This document shows, piece by piece, positions 23,559-31,880 of a stretch of DNA of 54,839 nucleotides. Below the pieces are notes generated by a model. That model saw nothing but the letters and a program-made list of their open reading frames with translations, was not told the origin of the DNA and ran no database searches. The stretch is from NCBI GenBank assembly GCA_009777715.1, contig WRLH01000022.1, forward strand, positions 1 to 54,839. The letters run 5' to 3'. Source of the DNA: Lachnospiraceae bacterium. Its GTDB lineage: Bacteria; Bacillota; Clostridia; Lachnospirales; Lachnospiraceae. Numbering within the stretch: the stretch's first letter is position 1; the number at the start of each line of letters is the position of its first letter. The translations under genes were made by a program, and so were the position numbers.

Positions 23559-24716
23559 ATGCGTTTTTTATATGTCGCAGCCCGCTACCATACTAATCAA
23601 GTCCCAATAATGGAAGGATTAGTAAAGCAAGGTAACGAGGTTATGTTCATTAGCCAATTTGCAGGCCAAACGGAGGATTATTCATGTGTGACTCCGCTTG
23701 TTTTGGGCTATTCACGGCTGACCGACTTTATTTGGGATATTATTAGGATAATTAAAAAATGGCCTAAAGACCAATTGGGTTTTAAGAAAGTCAAAACTGG
23801 ATTGCCGCCGCTCTTAAAGCTTTACCGGAACATCCGGGATTTTCGGCCTGATATCGCTATTTTGTGCGAGCGGTCCGTTTATACTATTTTTGCCAATTTG
23901 ATTTGCCGCTGGATTAGAATCACGACAATTTTATACAACCAAAGCCCGCTGTGGGAAGGAAACTTAAGAAATGATTTGCCGCATCGATTAGTACGGTCAT
24001 TAGTACCATCTAAGCGGATAACCCCGGTTCTTGGGCTGCCGGGAGCGGGTAAGGCGATTGAGCCGAATGCTTATTATGTTCCCTTTGTCATGCCGTTAAT
24101 GCTTGCGCCGGAAAAGAAGCAGTACAGCAAGGATAATGCTTTGAGGATTTTTTGCGTTGGCAAGTATGAAAAGCGCAAAAATCATCTCATGCTGTTAGAG
24201 ATAATAAACGAACTAAATTTAAACGCGAAGCAAAAAATATATCTGACCATTGCCGGGGAATTAAAAACCGAGAAAAACTATGATTATTATCGTGAGGTTC
24301 AGCAATTTGTTACGGACAACCAATTAAACGATAAAGTAGTTTTGCATAAAAACTTAAGCCGTGCCATGATTTTTTGCGAATATGAAAAAGCGGATTTTTT
24401 CGTTTTACCCAGTACCCTTGAGCCAGCGAGCATTTCCCAATTAGAAGCGATGGCCCATTCCTTGCCAGTAATATGCTCCGATACAAACGGCACGGCTTGT
24501 TATATAGAAAATGGCGAGAACGGATATATATTTGCCGACAATCAGAAAGAAGCGTTAAAGAGAGCAATAAAAATGATATGCGATAATGCGGGACGGATTC
24601 CGGAAATGGGAGCGGCCAGTTATCGGATTATTGAGGAAAAATGTAGCTTTCAGAGTTATTTGGAAATTGTAAAGATCATATCAGGAATTGTTGGAGATGA
24701 TTTATGTGCAAGATAA
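23559..24716 (+). CDS. Family 4 glycosyltransferase (GT-B fold)
   Basis: A 385-residue protein. The N-terminal acceptor domain (MRFLYVAARYHTNQVPIMEGLVKQGNEVMFIS) and the C-terminal donor domain (RIFCVGKYEKRKNHLMLLEII, VVLHKNLSRA, EYEKADFFVLPSTLEPASISQLEAMAHSLPVICSDTNGTACYIENGENGYIF) give the EX7E-type nucleotide-sugar site of GT4. Start ATG 23559 follows CAGAGGA; an in-frame ATG at 23514 lacks a ribosome site. It probably adds one sugar to the glycan made by this locus. Sugar and linkage cannot be read from sequence. Confidence 0.92.
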   Translation: MRFLYVAARYHTNQVPIMEGLVKQGNEVMFISQFAGQTEDYSCVTPLVLGYSRLTDFIWDIIRIIKKWPKDQLGFKKVKTGLPPLLKLYRNIRDFRPDIAILCERSVYTIFANLICRWIRITTILYNQSPLWEGNLRNDLPHRLVRSLVPSKRITPVLGLPGAGKAIEPNAYYVPFVMPLMLAPEKKQYSKDNALRIFCVGKYEKRKNHLMLLEIINELNLNAKQKIYLTIAGELKTEKNYDYYREVQQFVTDNQLNDKVVLHKNLSRAMIFCEYEKADFFVLPSTLEPASISQLEAMAHSLPVICSDTNGTACYIENGENGYIFADNQKEALKRAIKMICDNAGRIPEMGAASYRIIEEKCSFQSYLEIVKIISGIVGDDLCAR

Positions 24717-24857
24717 GTGAGGTTAACTTAATTGTGAACGAAGTTTTGAGAAGTATTGATTTACAAAGCCATCATATACAAAATGCCTTAAGTAGTTTAT
24801 AATTAAAAAGGCGGCAGTACTTTCGGTATTCGTAACTGCGTAAACATGGGGTATAAG

Positions 24858-26630
24858 ATGATAAATAAGCTTTTATATATTTTTAGCAGCAGGGACAAAT
24901 TCAAAATAGTTATTTTATTTCTGATGATTCTGGTCGGCAGTTTTCTTGAGCTGGCAGCAGTCGCCATTTTCCAGCCTTTCATTACGGCAATGATGAATCC
25001 GGAGAGCATCGAGCAAAGCAGGATTCTTAGCTTGGTGCATGAATTTTTCAAACCATCGTCCTTTGAATATTTTCTTTCGATTTTGTGTGTGATTATTGCG
25101 CTTATATATATAGTTAAAAACAGTTTTCTTTGGTTTCAGCAGCGTTACACCATAAATTTTACGCTTAAAATGCAAAGCCGGATGGCGACTAGATTATTGG
25201 CAGGATATCTGAAAGAGTCGTACTTATTTCACCTTAATACAAATATTGCCGATTTAATCCGTAACGTATCGAATGATACAGTCATTTTTACAAAAATGCT
25301 GATGCATTTTGCGCATTTGCTGACAGAAATAACCGTCTGCATTTTACTTGGGGCTGCTCTTTTTTCAGTCAGCCAGTCAATGGCTGTTGTCGTGGGCTTA
25401 TCGCTAATTATCTGTATTGGGCTGTATACGAAAATCACACGCGGGTATATCCGCAGGCTGGCCGCCGATGGGAGGGTTTATTTTGCCAGTATGCTTAAAT
25501 GGCTTAACCAATCACTCCATGGAATCAAAGAGATAACGGTTCTCAACCGGGCATTTTATTTTATTGAGTCTTACCGGAAAAATTATCGCCAATATGTAAA
25601 TGTTACGAGAAAAAATAGCCTGATGGTTAATACGCCAAAATATATAGTTGAAACGATTTGCATAATCGGAATGATAATCGCCATCATTATTAAATTAAAT
25701 TTTGGCAGAAGTGATACCGCAGACTTTGTTTCCCAGCTGGCAGTTTTTGCGGTAGCGGCTTTTCGCCTCCTGCCCTCCGCCAACCGGATAAATGAGCATA
25801 TTAGCGGTATTTCAACCACTTTGCCATCGGTTAATTTAGTCTACGAGGACATAAAAGGAATAGAAGCTGTTGAAAACAGCAAAGCATTTGAACAAGAAAA
25901 TAAAGAGTGGCATTTTGAAAAAAGCATAGTTGCCCGCTATATCAGCTATACCTATCCTAAGACCGATAAAAAGATTTTGGATAATGCCGAATGCGAAATT
26001 CCAAAAGGAAAAACAGTTGCTTTTATCGGCAGTTCCGGTGCTGGCAAGACAACAATGGCGGATATTATTTTGGGCTTATTGGAACCGCAGTTTGGCAAAG
26101 TCACGGTTGATGATATGAACATCTTTAAAAATCTTGATTTGTGGCGTCAGCATATTGGCTATATACCACAGGCGATTTATTTGAGTGATGACACAATCCG
26201 AAATAATGTTGCGTTTGGAATCAGCGAAGACGAGATAGACCAAAATGCAGTTGACGAAGCAATTAGCAAAGCACAATTAAGCGATTTTGTCGAAAGCTTG
26301 CCAGAGGGATTAGATACCTTTGTCGGTGACCGCGGTGTCCGCCTATCGGGAGGGCAAAGGCAGCGCATCGGCATTGCAAGGGCATTATACCATGACCCCG
26401 AAATCCTCATTCTCGATGAGGCGACTTCGGCACTTGACAATGAAACAGAAAATGCGGTAATGAATGCAATTGACAGTTTTCACGGCATGAAAACAATCCT
26501 CATCATTGCCCACCGTTTAACAACAATCAAGAATGCCGATATTATTTATGAAATTGAAGACGGAAAAATCGTCGTCCGTGATAAGGATGATGTTTTTATG
26601 GTGGATGATGAAGCTGGGGAAAATGCTTGA
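24858..26630 (+). CDS. ABC transporter, fused permease-ATPase (PglK-like flippase)
   Basis: A 590-residue half-transporter: six membrane helices in residues 1-330, then an ATPase with Walker A FIGSSGAGKTT (about 391), ABC signature LSGGQRQRIGIARAL (about 495) and Walker B ILILDEATSALD (about 516). The membrane domain opening (LLYIFSSRDKFKIVILFLMILVGSFLELAAVAIFQPFI) resembles PglK/WlaB, the ABC flippase of lipid-linked oligosaccharides for protein glycosylation in Campylobacter; this is a family likeness, not proof of substrate. ATG 24858 fits GGGGT at 24848; ATG 24846 has no ribosome site. Confidence 0.92.
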   Translation: MINKLLYIFSSRDKFKIVILFLMILVGSFLELAAVAIFQPFITAMMNPESIEQSRILSLVHEFFKPSSFEYFLSILCVIIALIYIVKNSFLWFQQRYTINFTLKMQSRMATRLLAGYLKESYLFHLNTNIADLIRNVSNDTVIFTKMLMHFAHLLTEITVCILLGAALFSVSQSMAVVVGLSLIICIGLYTKITRGYIRRLAADGRVYFASMLKWLNQSLHGIKEITVLNRAFYFIESYRKNYRQYVNVTRKNSLMVNTPKYIVETICIIGMIIAIIIKLNFGRSDTADFVSQLAVFAVAAFRLLPSANRINEHISGISTTLPSVNLVYEDIKGIEAVENSKAFEQENKEWHFEKSIVARYISYTYPKTDKKILDNAECEIPKGKTVAFIGSSGAGKTTMADIILGLLEPQFGKVTVDDMNIFKNLDLWRQHIGYIPQAIYLSDDTIRNNVAFGISEDEIDQNAVDEAISKAQLSDFVESLPEGLDTFVGDRGVRLSGGQRQRIGIARALYHDPEILILDEATSALDNETENAVMNAIDSFHGMKTILIIAHRLTTIKNADIIYEIEDGKIVVRDKDDVFMVDDEAGENA

Positions 26631-26660
26631 AAATATTATTAGCTGATGATATAATGAAAT

Positions 26661-26771
26661 GGGCTAAAACGCATAAAAAAACGGCTATCTAGCCCGGAAA
26701 AAGCTTTATGAATTTAAAAATCGCGCATTAATCGGGCTAAAACGCATAAAAAAAGGTTGTTTTAGCCCGAT
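26661..26771 (+). repeat. Two related hairpins sharing GGGCTAAAACGCATAAAAAA
   Basis: The 20-base unit GGGCTAAAACGCATAAAAAA occurs at 26661-26680 and again at 26734-26753. The first can close on TAGCCC (26690-26695). The second forms a perfect 13-bp stem, ATCGGGCTAAAAC (26731-26743) with GTTTTAGCCCGAT (26759-26771). They lie between the ABC transporter and the second ATPase gene. They may terminate the transporter mRNA or mark an insertion boundary of the ATPase gene. Confidence 0.65.
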
Positions 26772-26795
26772 TAGAAAATGAGAGATGCTTAATAA

Positions 26796-28214
26796 ATGAA
26801 TATCATTGGAAGAAAATCTGAAAAGGAAGAACTCAAACGGTACTATGAATCGGAAAAGCCGGAATTGGTGATCGTATATGGTCGTCGCCGCGTTGGGAAA
26901 ACATTTTTAATTAAAGAGTTCTTCGAAGGAAAGTTTGCATTCTATTTTACAGGGGCGATCAGTAATTCTAACGCCGCCAACTTAGCTAATTTCGATAAGT
27001 CCGTCATTGAATATGGTGGTGTGATTACCAGTCCATCAAAAAACTGGGCAGATGCATTTGAAAAACTAAAAGAATATCTTAAGGGAAAACCCAATTGCAA
27101 AAAGGTAGTGTTCATTGACGAAATGCCTTGGCTTGATGGTCGCGGCTCTGATTTTTTGGCGGCATTTGATTATTTTTGGAATAGCTGGGCTTCATCAGTG
27201 CCAGAATTACTATTCATTGGTTGTGGTTCAGCAACATCTTGGATAACCAAGAAATTATTTAGGAACAAAGGCGGTCTCCATAACCGTATCACCGGCAGAA
27301 TGTATCTTGCACCATTTTCACTTAATGAAGCTGAAGAATTCATAAAGAGCCGAAGTATTGTAATGACTCGGTATCAAATAGCTGAATGTTACATGATTTT
27401 CGGGGGCATTCCATATTATTTAAATCTGCTTCAAAAGAATTTATCATTATCACAAAATGTTGACCAACTTTGTTTTGCTGATAAGGCACCGCTCCGTTAC
27501 GAATATGAAGAGCTATATAAGTCCCTATTCAAGAATGCACACCGTCATATCGCCATAATCGAAGCTCTGTCAAAAAAGCGTAGCGGCATGAGCAGGGCTG
27601 AACTAAGTAAGACGATAAAAATACAACCGAATGGTCACTTTACGGAGTTGTTAAATGAACTTGAACAATGTGATTTCATCGAAAAATATAATGACTTCAC
27701 GAAAGCAAAAAAAAATTCCCATTATTATCTTAAGGATTCATTCAGCCTATTTTATCTAAAGTACATGAAGAATGGTAATTCAAAAGACGAGTATTTTTGG
27801 ACTAATTATCTTGAGGACGGTGGTTATCGTGCTTGGAGTGGTTTTGCTTTTGAATTATTGTGCCGGATTCATATTAAGCAACTGAAAGCAAAGCTGGGAA
27901 TTCTAGGAGTATCAACAGATGTGACTTCGTGGCATAGCAGAGGTTCGGCAGCAAATGCGCAAATAGATTTGCTGATAAACAGGCGCGATGGTGTAATAAA
28001 CTTATGTGAAATGAAGTACACTAAACATCCTTATCTTATGACTGAGAAAGACGCATTGGAGTTAGAGAGAAAGAAAGCTGTTTTTTTGCAGGAAACAGGC
28101 GCGAAAAGTGCCATCCATATCACAATGGTCACGACGTGGGGACTGATGTCTGATAAGGGTTATTCCGGTATCGCCCAATCAAAGATTGAGTTAGATGATT
28201 TGTTTGGCGCTTAA
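26796..28214 (+). CDS. ATPase with C-terminal DUF234-type nuclease-like domain (second)
   Basis: A 472-residue protein of the archaeal-type ATPase/DUF234 family. It opens MNIIGRKSEKEELKRYYESEKPELVIVYGRRRVGKTFLI, with Walker A at about residues 29-38; Walker B VVFIDEMPWLD is at about 104-114; a winged-helix region follows (about 245-330). The C-terminus has AQIDLLINRRDGVINLCEMKY (about 388-408), the D...E-x-K pattern of PD-(D/E)XK folds. No known role; the family is widespread and often found in variable regions. No clear ribosome site precedes ATG 26796. It is not closely similar to the ATPase at 20668, so the two are separate arrivals. Confidence 0.88.
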   Translation: MNIIGRKSEKEELKRYYESEKPELVIVYGRRRVGKTFLIKEFFEGKFAFYFTGAISNSNAANLANFDKSVIEYGGVITSPSKNWADAFEKLKEYLKGKPNCKKVVFIDEMPWLDGRGSDFLAAFDYFWNSWASSVPELLFIGCGSATSWITKKLFRNKGGLHNRITGRMYLAPFSLNEAEEFIKSRSIVMTRYQIAECYMIFGGIPYYLNLLQKNLSLSQNVDQLCFADKAPLRYEYEELYKSLFKNAHRHIAIIEALSKKRSGMSRAELSKTIKIQPNGHFTELLNELEQCDFIEKYNDFTKAKKNSHYYLKDSFSLFYLKYMKNGNSKDEYFWTNYLEDGGYRAWSGFAFELLCRIHIKQLKAKLGILGVSTDVTSWHSRGSAANAQIDLLINRRDGVINLCEMKYTKHPYLMTEKDALELERKKAVFLQETGAKSAIHITMVTTWGLMSDKGYSGIAQSKIELDDLFGA

Positions 28215-28239
28215 CAGCTCGAGATTGGATAGAGTCGAT

Positions 28240-29865
28240 ATGAACTACCTAAAGCAAAATAAATACTTCATAATGACCATTTTCATATTGCTCATATTTG
28301 CTATCGGGCATATTTTTCCACTTACTTATATTACGTACTACCAAAACTCTTATTTTAATGCGGGGATTTTTAATCATGAAGTGCTTGAGGGGGCGATTCC
28401 GCTGATAATATTTAAGCAATTCATAATTTTATGCTTTGCTTTTTTGCTTGGAATTTTGCTTCAATTGCCTTTTGCTAAGAGATATGGGAGCGAGCTGCTT
28501 ATTTTTTCAGCTTATCCGCTTGGGATAGTAGCTTGGATTTTTTTCGTTTATTCCATTGGGCTTTTGAACTTGCCTTTAAATATTTTATTGTGTTATGTCA
28601 TTCCACTTATTTTGGCTTTTCTTTGGGCAATTTTCGGCCGGAAAATATTGATGGACAATGGCAGCAATGCCGGAGCAGTCAATAAGAAATATACGCTGAT
28701 GATTTGCTTTGTCATAGTGCTGTTCTTTTTTGCCATTATATCAGTTTTCCCCCAATATTGGATTAATGACGGGGATGCAGCCCGCAGTATTGAAATCGCT
28801 GAAAATGCCCTGATCAATGGTAAGTTGACCGTGGGCCTTTATAGCTTCACTACCCGTTCTATTTATGGCTCAACCGTTCACCTGCTTGCACGGATGCTCG
28901 GCCTTAATTTTTCTTACACCCATATATGGGCATTGGGCATGACGGGAATCATTTTGCTTGCGCTTGTTTTAATCCGCATTGCCCAGCATAATGGCGTGAG
29001 AAAGGGGATGGCGATATTTATGTCTATCTTGTCAATTCTTGCAATAATAAGTTCGGGAGGGATGCGCTTGCATTTCCGCTGGTTAATGAGCAACCTGCCA
29101 ATTGGCATATGTTTGGGAACTTTTGTCGCATTATTATTTTTATATTCAAAAACAGAAATTAGATATCACTTTTCTTTGGCCCTGCCCTTTTTCTTCATGT
29201 TTGCTTTTGCGCGAATAGAAGGCCCGCTATATGCTTTGCTTTTTTTGGTCTTAGCCCGGAAACTATTTCCAAGCAAAAAAGCGCATTACTTTTGTACGGT
29301 GATTTTTACAGCAATAGCTGTTGTGCAATTCATTCTTTATTGCATTTATATGGGTTCGGGCGGGGCAACATTTTGGAATCCGCTGAGGGGGAGTGTAATT
29401 CCGCTAACCTCAATTGCTTATCTTGGTTTTTTGCATTTAGCTGATCGAAAAATGCCGAAATTTTTACTAGTGCATATGAATATACTTTGTACGATTGGCC
29501 TTGGTATTATTAATATGCTGCTTTTTGCACTTAACCCGCCTAAAGCCAGTCATAATATCTTAGTGATGCGTTATCATTTATTTATGAGTGATGAGCATGG
29601 TTCGATATGGTATCTATTTTTGCTTGCGATTATTATGGTTATGCTAATTAAAGATAAAAAGTTTAAAAAGCAAATTAATCTGTTAATTATATTTGTTGGC
29701 AATTATGTTTTGGCTGTTTTGGCGTTGATGAGCCAATTTAATTGGACACCACTTCCTGATGTTGGTGAATCCGGCGGAAGAATGTTAATTCATGTTGAAT
29801 TTGTGATTATTATTATCGTTTTTATGGTTTTGATTGGCATAGCTCCGAAGCCTGGCCGGGAATGA
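28240..29865 (+). CDS. Large polytopic membrane protein, possibly a GT-C glycosyltransferase
   Basis: A 541-residue protein with about 12 or more hydrophobic helices and small loops. One outer loop contains WINDGDAARSIEIAENALINGKLTVGLYSF, an Asp-containing first loop after a helix, as in GT-C glycosyltransferases that use lipid-linked sugars. I do not recognise a specific family, so GT-C is a suggestion. ATG 28240 avoids overlap with the previous gene; the frame is open to 28195. It is the last plus-strand gene of the glycan island. Confidence 0.75.
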   Translation: MNYLKQNKYFIMTIFILLIFAIGHIFPLTYITYYQNSYFNAGIFNHEVLEGAIPLIIFKQFIILCFAFLLGILLQLPFAKRYGSELLIFSAYPLGIVAWIFFVYSIGLLNLPLNILLCYVIPLILAFLWAIFGRKILMDNGSNAGAVNKKYTLMICFVIVLFFFAIISVFPQYWINDGDAARSIEIAENALINGKLTVGLYSFTTRSIYGSTVHLLARMLGLNFSYTHIWALGMTGIILLALVLIRIAQHNGVRKGMAIFMSILSILAIISSGGMRLHFRWLMSNLPIGICLGTFVALLFLYSKTEIRYHFSLALPFFFMFAFARIEGPLYALLFLVLARKLFPSKKAHYFCTVIFTAIAVVQFILYCIYMGSGGATFWNPLRGSVIPLTSIAYLGFLHLADRKMPKFLLVHMNILCTIGLGIINMLLFALNPPKASHNILVMRYHLFMSDEHGSIWYLFLLAIIMVMLIKDKKFKKQINLLIIFVGNYVLAVLALMSQFNWTPLPDVGESGGRMLIHVEFVIIIIVFMVLIGIAPKPGRE

Positions 29866-29939
29866 TAGCCAATGATTCAAAACCATATTCTTTATGCGCA
29901 TCATTTGATTAGTCCTTAGTATTTTGTAGCACTACTATA

Positions 29940-30011
29940 CTGGGCTACTAGGATTCGAACCTAGAGATGACGGAGTCAGAGTCCGTTGCCTTACCGTTTG
30001 GCGATAGCCCA
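29940..30011 (-). tRNA. trnQ: tRNA-Gln (anticodon CUG)
   Basis: On the minus strand the cloverleaf starts TGGGCTATCGCC and ends TAGCCCA plus a G discriminator. Acceptor arms pair over 7 bp. The anticodon stem ACGGA/TCCGT encloses the loop CTCTGAC, giving anticodon CUG (glutamine). The T-arm contains GGTTCGAATCC. G73 is a known glutamine identity base. The CCA end is not encoded, as usual in Clostridia for many tRNAs. Confidence 0.95.
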
Positions 30012-30038
30012 TAATTGTGGATTTTTTCAGCCACAATT

Positions 30039-30067
30039 AATATACGCTTTACTTCTTCTAATGTCAA
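30039..30067 (-). promoter_or_regulatory. Sigma-A promoter of tRNA-Gln
   Basis: On the minus strand, TTGACA (30062-30067), 17 bases, TATATT (30039-30044). It lies about 28 bases upstream of the tRNA 5' end and begins 5 bases after the stop codon of the beta-glucuronidase gene. An 8-bp inverted repeat, AATTGTGG/CCACAATT (30013-30020 / 30031-30038), lies between the -10 box and the tRNA. Confidence 0.88.
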
Positions 30068-30071
30068 TACT

Positions 30072-31853
30072 TTACTCACCCCACCGCGCGAAAAACTCCT
30101 TCATCGCATAAAAAGCCAACTTCTTATGGCTTTTGTCGGCTGATAATAAGCCTTTTAGGTTTAAATAGTTCTGGAGTGAGTGGAGCCGCCTTGGGCAGCG
30201 GAAGTCAAATAAAATCCAGGGGCTTATGCCTTTGACATAGGGAATTTGGCTTAAAACTTCAATCTGACGCTGATAAACATAAAGCTGGTTATCCTCGGTC
30301 ATCAAATCATCCTTTGGGCCACGATGATAAGAGCGGGCATCGGCTCCTGTTTCACAGATGACGACTGGTTTTGTTGGCTTCGAATTTTCGAATAAGCGGA
30401 TCAGCTGGGAAAAATCAGGCTGATACCAGCCAAAGTACTCATTAATCCCAATGATATCAATAAACTCACTTAAGCGGTCATTAATAACTAAAGCCTCGCC
30501 ATCATAAAGGCAGGCGGCAGAAACTAATCGCGCTGGGTCAAGGGCTTTTGCTTTTTTGGCTAAACGGCTCATAAAGTGAAGCCGGACATCAGTATCAACA
30601 TTTTCATTACCGACTGACCAGATAATCACGCTCGCCCGGTTTTTGTCGCGGGTGATTAATTCCGTTAACTGGTTTTCGGCATTATCATAAACAGCTTCAT
30701 TTTCAAACTCAATCGCCCAATAAACCGGAATCTCTTCCCACAGCATTATCCCCATTTCATCAGCGATAATGGCCGCCTGTTCCGAATGAGGGTAATGCGC
30801 AAGCCGCATATAATTGCAATTCATTTCTTTTGCCAGCCGATAGTTTTCACGGATTTCCGCTTCGGTCACAGCTTTCCCATTAAAGACGCTGTCCTCATGG
30901 GCGCAAATCCCTTTAAGTAAAATCGGCTCGCCATTTAAATATATATCTGTCCCCACGACCTTTATTTCGCGGAAGCCAATCCGGTCACTTACTTTATCCT
31001 CTAAGTATTCAAGGCTATAATCGTAAAGTTTCGGGTTTTCTGGTGACCAAAGCTTTGGTTTTACCAAAAAAGAGGCTTCGCCTTTGCCATCGGTTATATT
31101 AATTTCCCCGGCAAAATCCAGTTCGCTTATTTTTAGCATTGCCGTCCCATTGCCAATTACCCCATCAACCTTGACTGTTGCCCGAATCCCGTTACCATCT
31201 GGATTAAGCGTGACAGAAAAATCCTTAATAAAGGTTTCGGGGACGCGCAGAATTTCTACATCGCGGTAAAGACCGCCGTAATTAAACCAGTCGGTGTTTT
31301 CGCAAGGGACATTGGTCCTTTTCCGGGTATTATTAACAACAACGACAATGCGGTTTTCGTCTCTTAAGAGTTCAGTTACCTCAACCTCAAACGGCGTTGA
31401 AGCCCCCTCATGGAAACCAACAAATTTTTGGTTAACAAAAACATATGCGACATAAGCCGCCCCGCCAAAGCGTAAGAAAACCCGCTCGTTTTTGTCATGT
31501 CTTTGATAACGGAATTTCCGGGTATAAACTAGCGAACCTTCGTATAAAAATAAATATTCGGAAGCAAGATTCCAGCATGATGGCACTTGGATTGTTTCCC
31601 AAGTATCAAAGCTATAATCAAGCGGATAAGCACGCCCCATATCATCATAATAATTTTCTTCAAAGAACTTTGCCCGTAAGCAGTTGTCATATTGGTCAAT
31701 GCCAAAATGCCAGACACCGTTTAATGATTCCTTGTCACGGCTTCCGCTTAACATCAAACCTTTTAATTTTTTGGTTTGGTAGGGGGCTAAATAGTCCTCC
31801 TTGTGGATATTTTCGAGAAAATTTCCGGCTGGTTTTTCCATTTTTTCTTTCAT
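30072..31853 (-). CDS. uidA: Beta-glucuronidase, glycoside hydrolase family 2
   Basis: GH2 enzymes hydrolyse beta-linked terminal sugars by a two-glutamate retaining mechanism. In this 593-residue, signal-less protein the acid/base is Glu417 in WSVGNEN and the nucleophile is Glu501 in VICETGAD. The N-terminal jelly-roll sugar-binding domain (WETIQVPSCWN, NWFNYGG-like DWFNYGGLYRDVEI) and the immunoglobulin-like domain (about 210-300) are in order. The motif N565-L-K567-G matches the N-x-K pair that binds the glucuronate carboxylate and separates beta-glucuronidases from beta-galactosidases. ATG 31853 follows AAAGAGG. It is cytoplasmic and probably feeds on imported glucuronides. Confidence 0.93.
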   Translation of the reverse strand: MKEKMEKPAGNFLENIHKEDYLAPYQTKKLKGLMLSGSRDKESLNGVWHFGIDQYDNCLRAKFFEENYYDDMGRAYPLDYSFDTWETIQVPSCWNLASEYLFLYEGSLVYTRKFRYQRHDKNERVFLRFGGAAYVAYVFVNQKFVGFHEGASTPFEVEVTELLRDENRIVVVVNNTRKRTNVPCENTDWFNYGGLYRDVEILRVPETFIKDFSVTLNPDGNGIRATVKVDGVIGNGTAMLKISELDFAGEINITDGKGEASFLVKPKLWSPENPKLYDYSLEYLEDKVSDRIGFREIKVVGTDIYLNGEPILLKGICAHEDSVFNGKAVTEAEIRENYRLAKEMNCNYMRLAHYPHSEQAAIIADEMGIMLWEEIPVYWAIEFENEAVYDNAENQLTELITRDKNRASVIIWSVGNENVDTDVRLHFMSRLAKKAKALDPARLVSAACLYDGEALVINDRLSEFIDIIGINEYFGWYQPDFSQLIRLFENSKPTKPVVICETGADARSYHRGPKDDLMTEDNQLYVYQRQIEVLSQIPYVKGISPWILFDFRCPRRLHSLQNYLNLKGLLSADKSHKKLAFYAMKEFFARWGE

Positions 31854-31880
31854 TTCATACCTCTTTCTATTATTAGGCGG

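Noticed and set aside
30072-31853. Beta-galactosidase instead of beta-glucuronidase
   Set aside because: Both are GH2, but the N565-L-K567-G motif is the glucuronate-binding signature, and the length of 593 residues fits glucuronidases better than the longer galactosidases.
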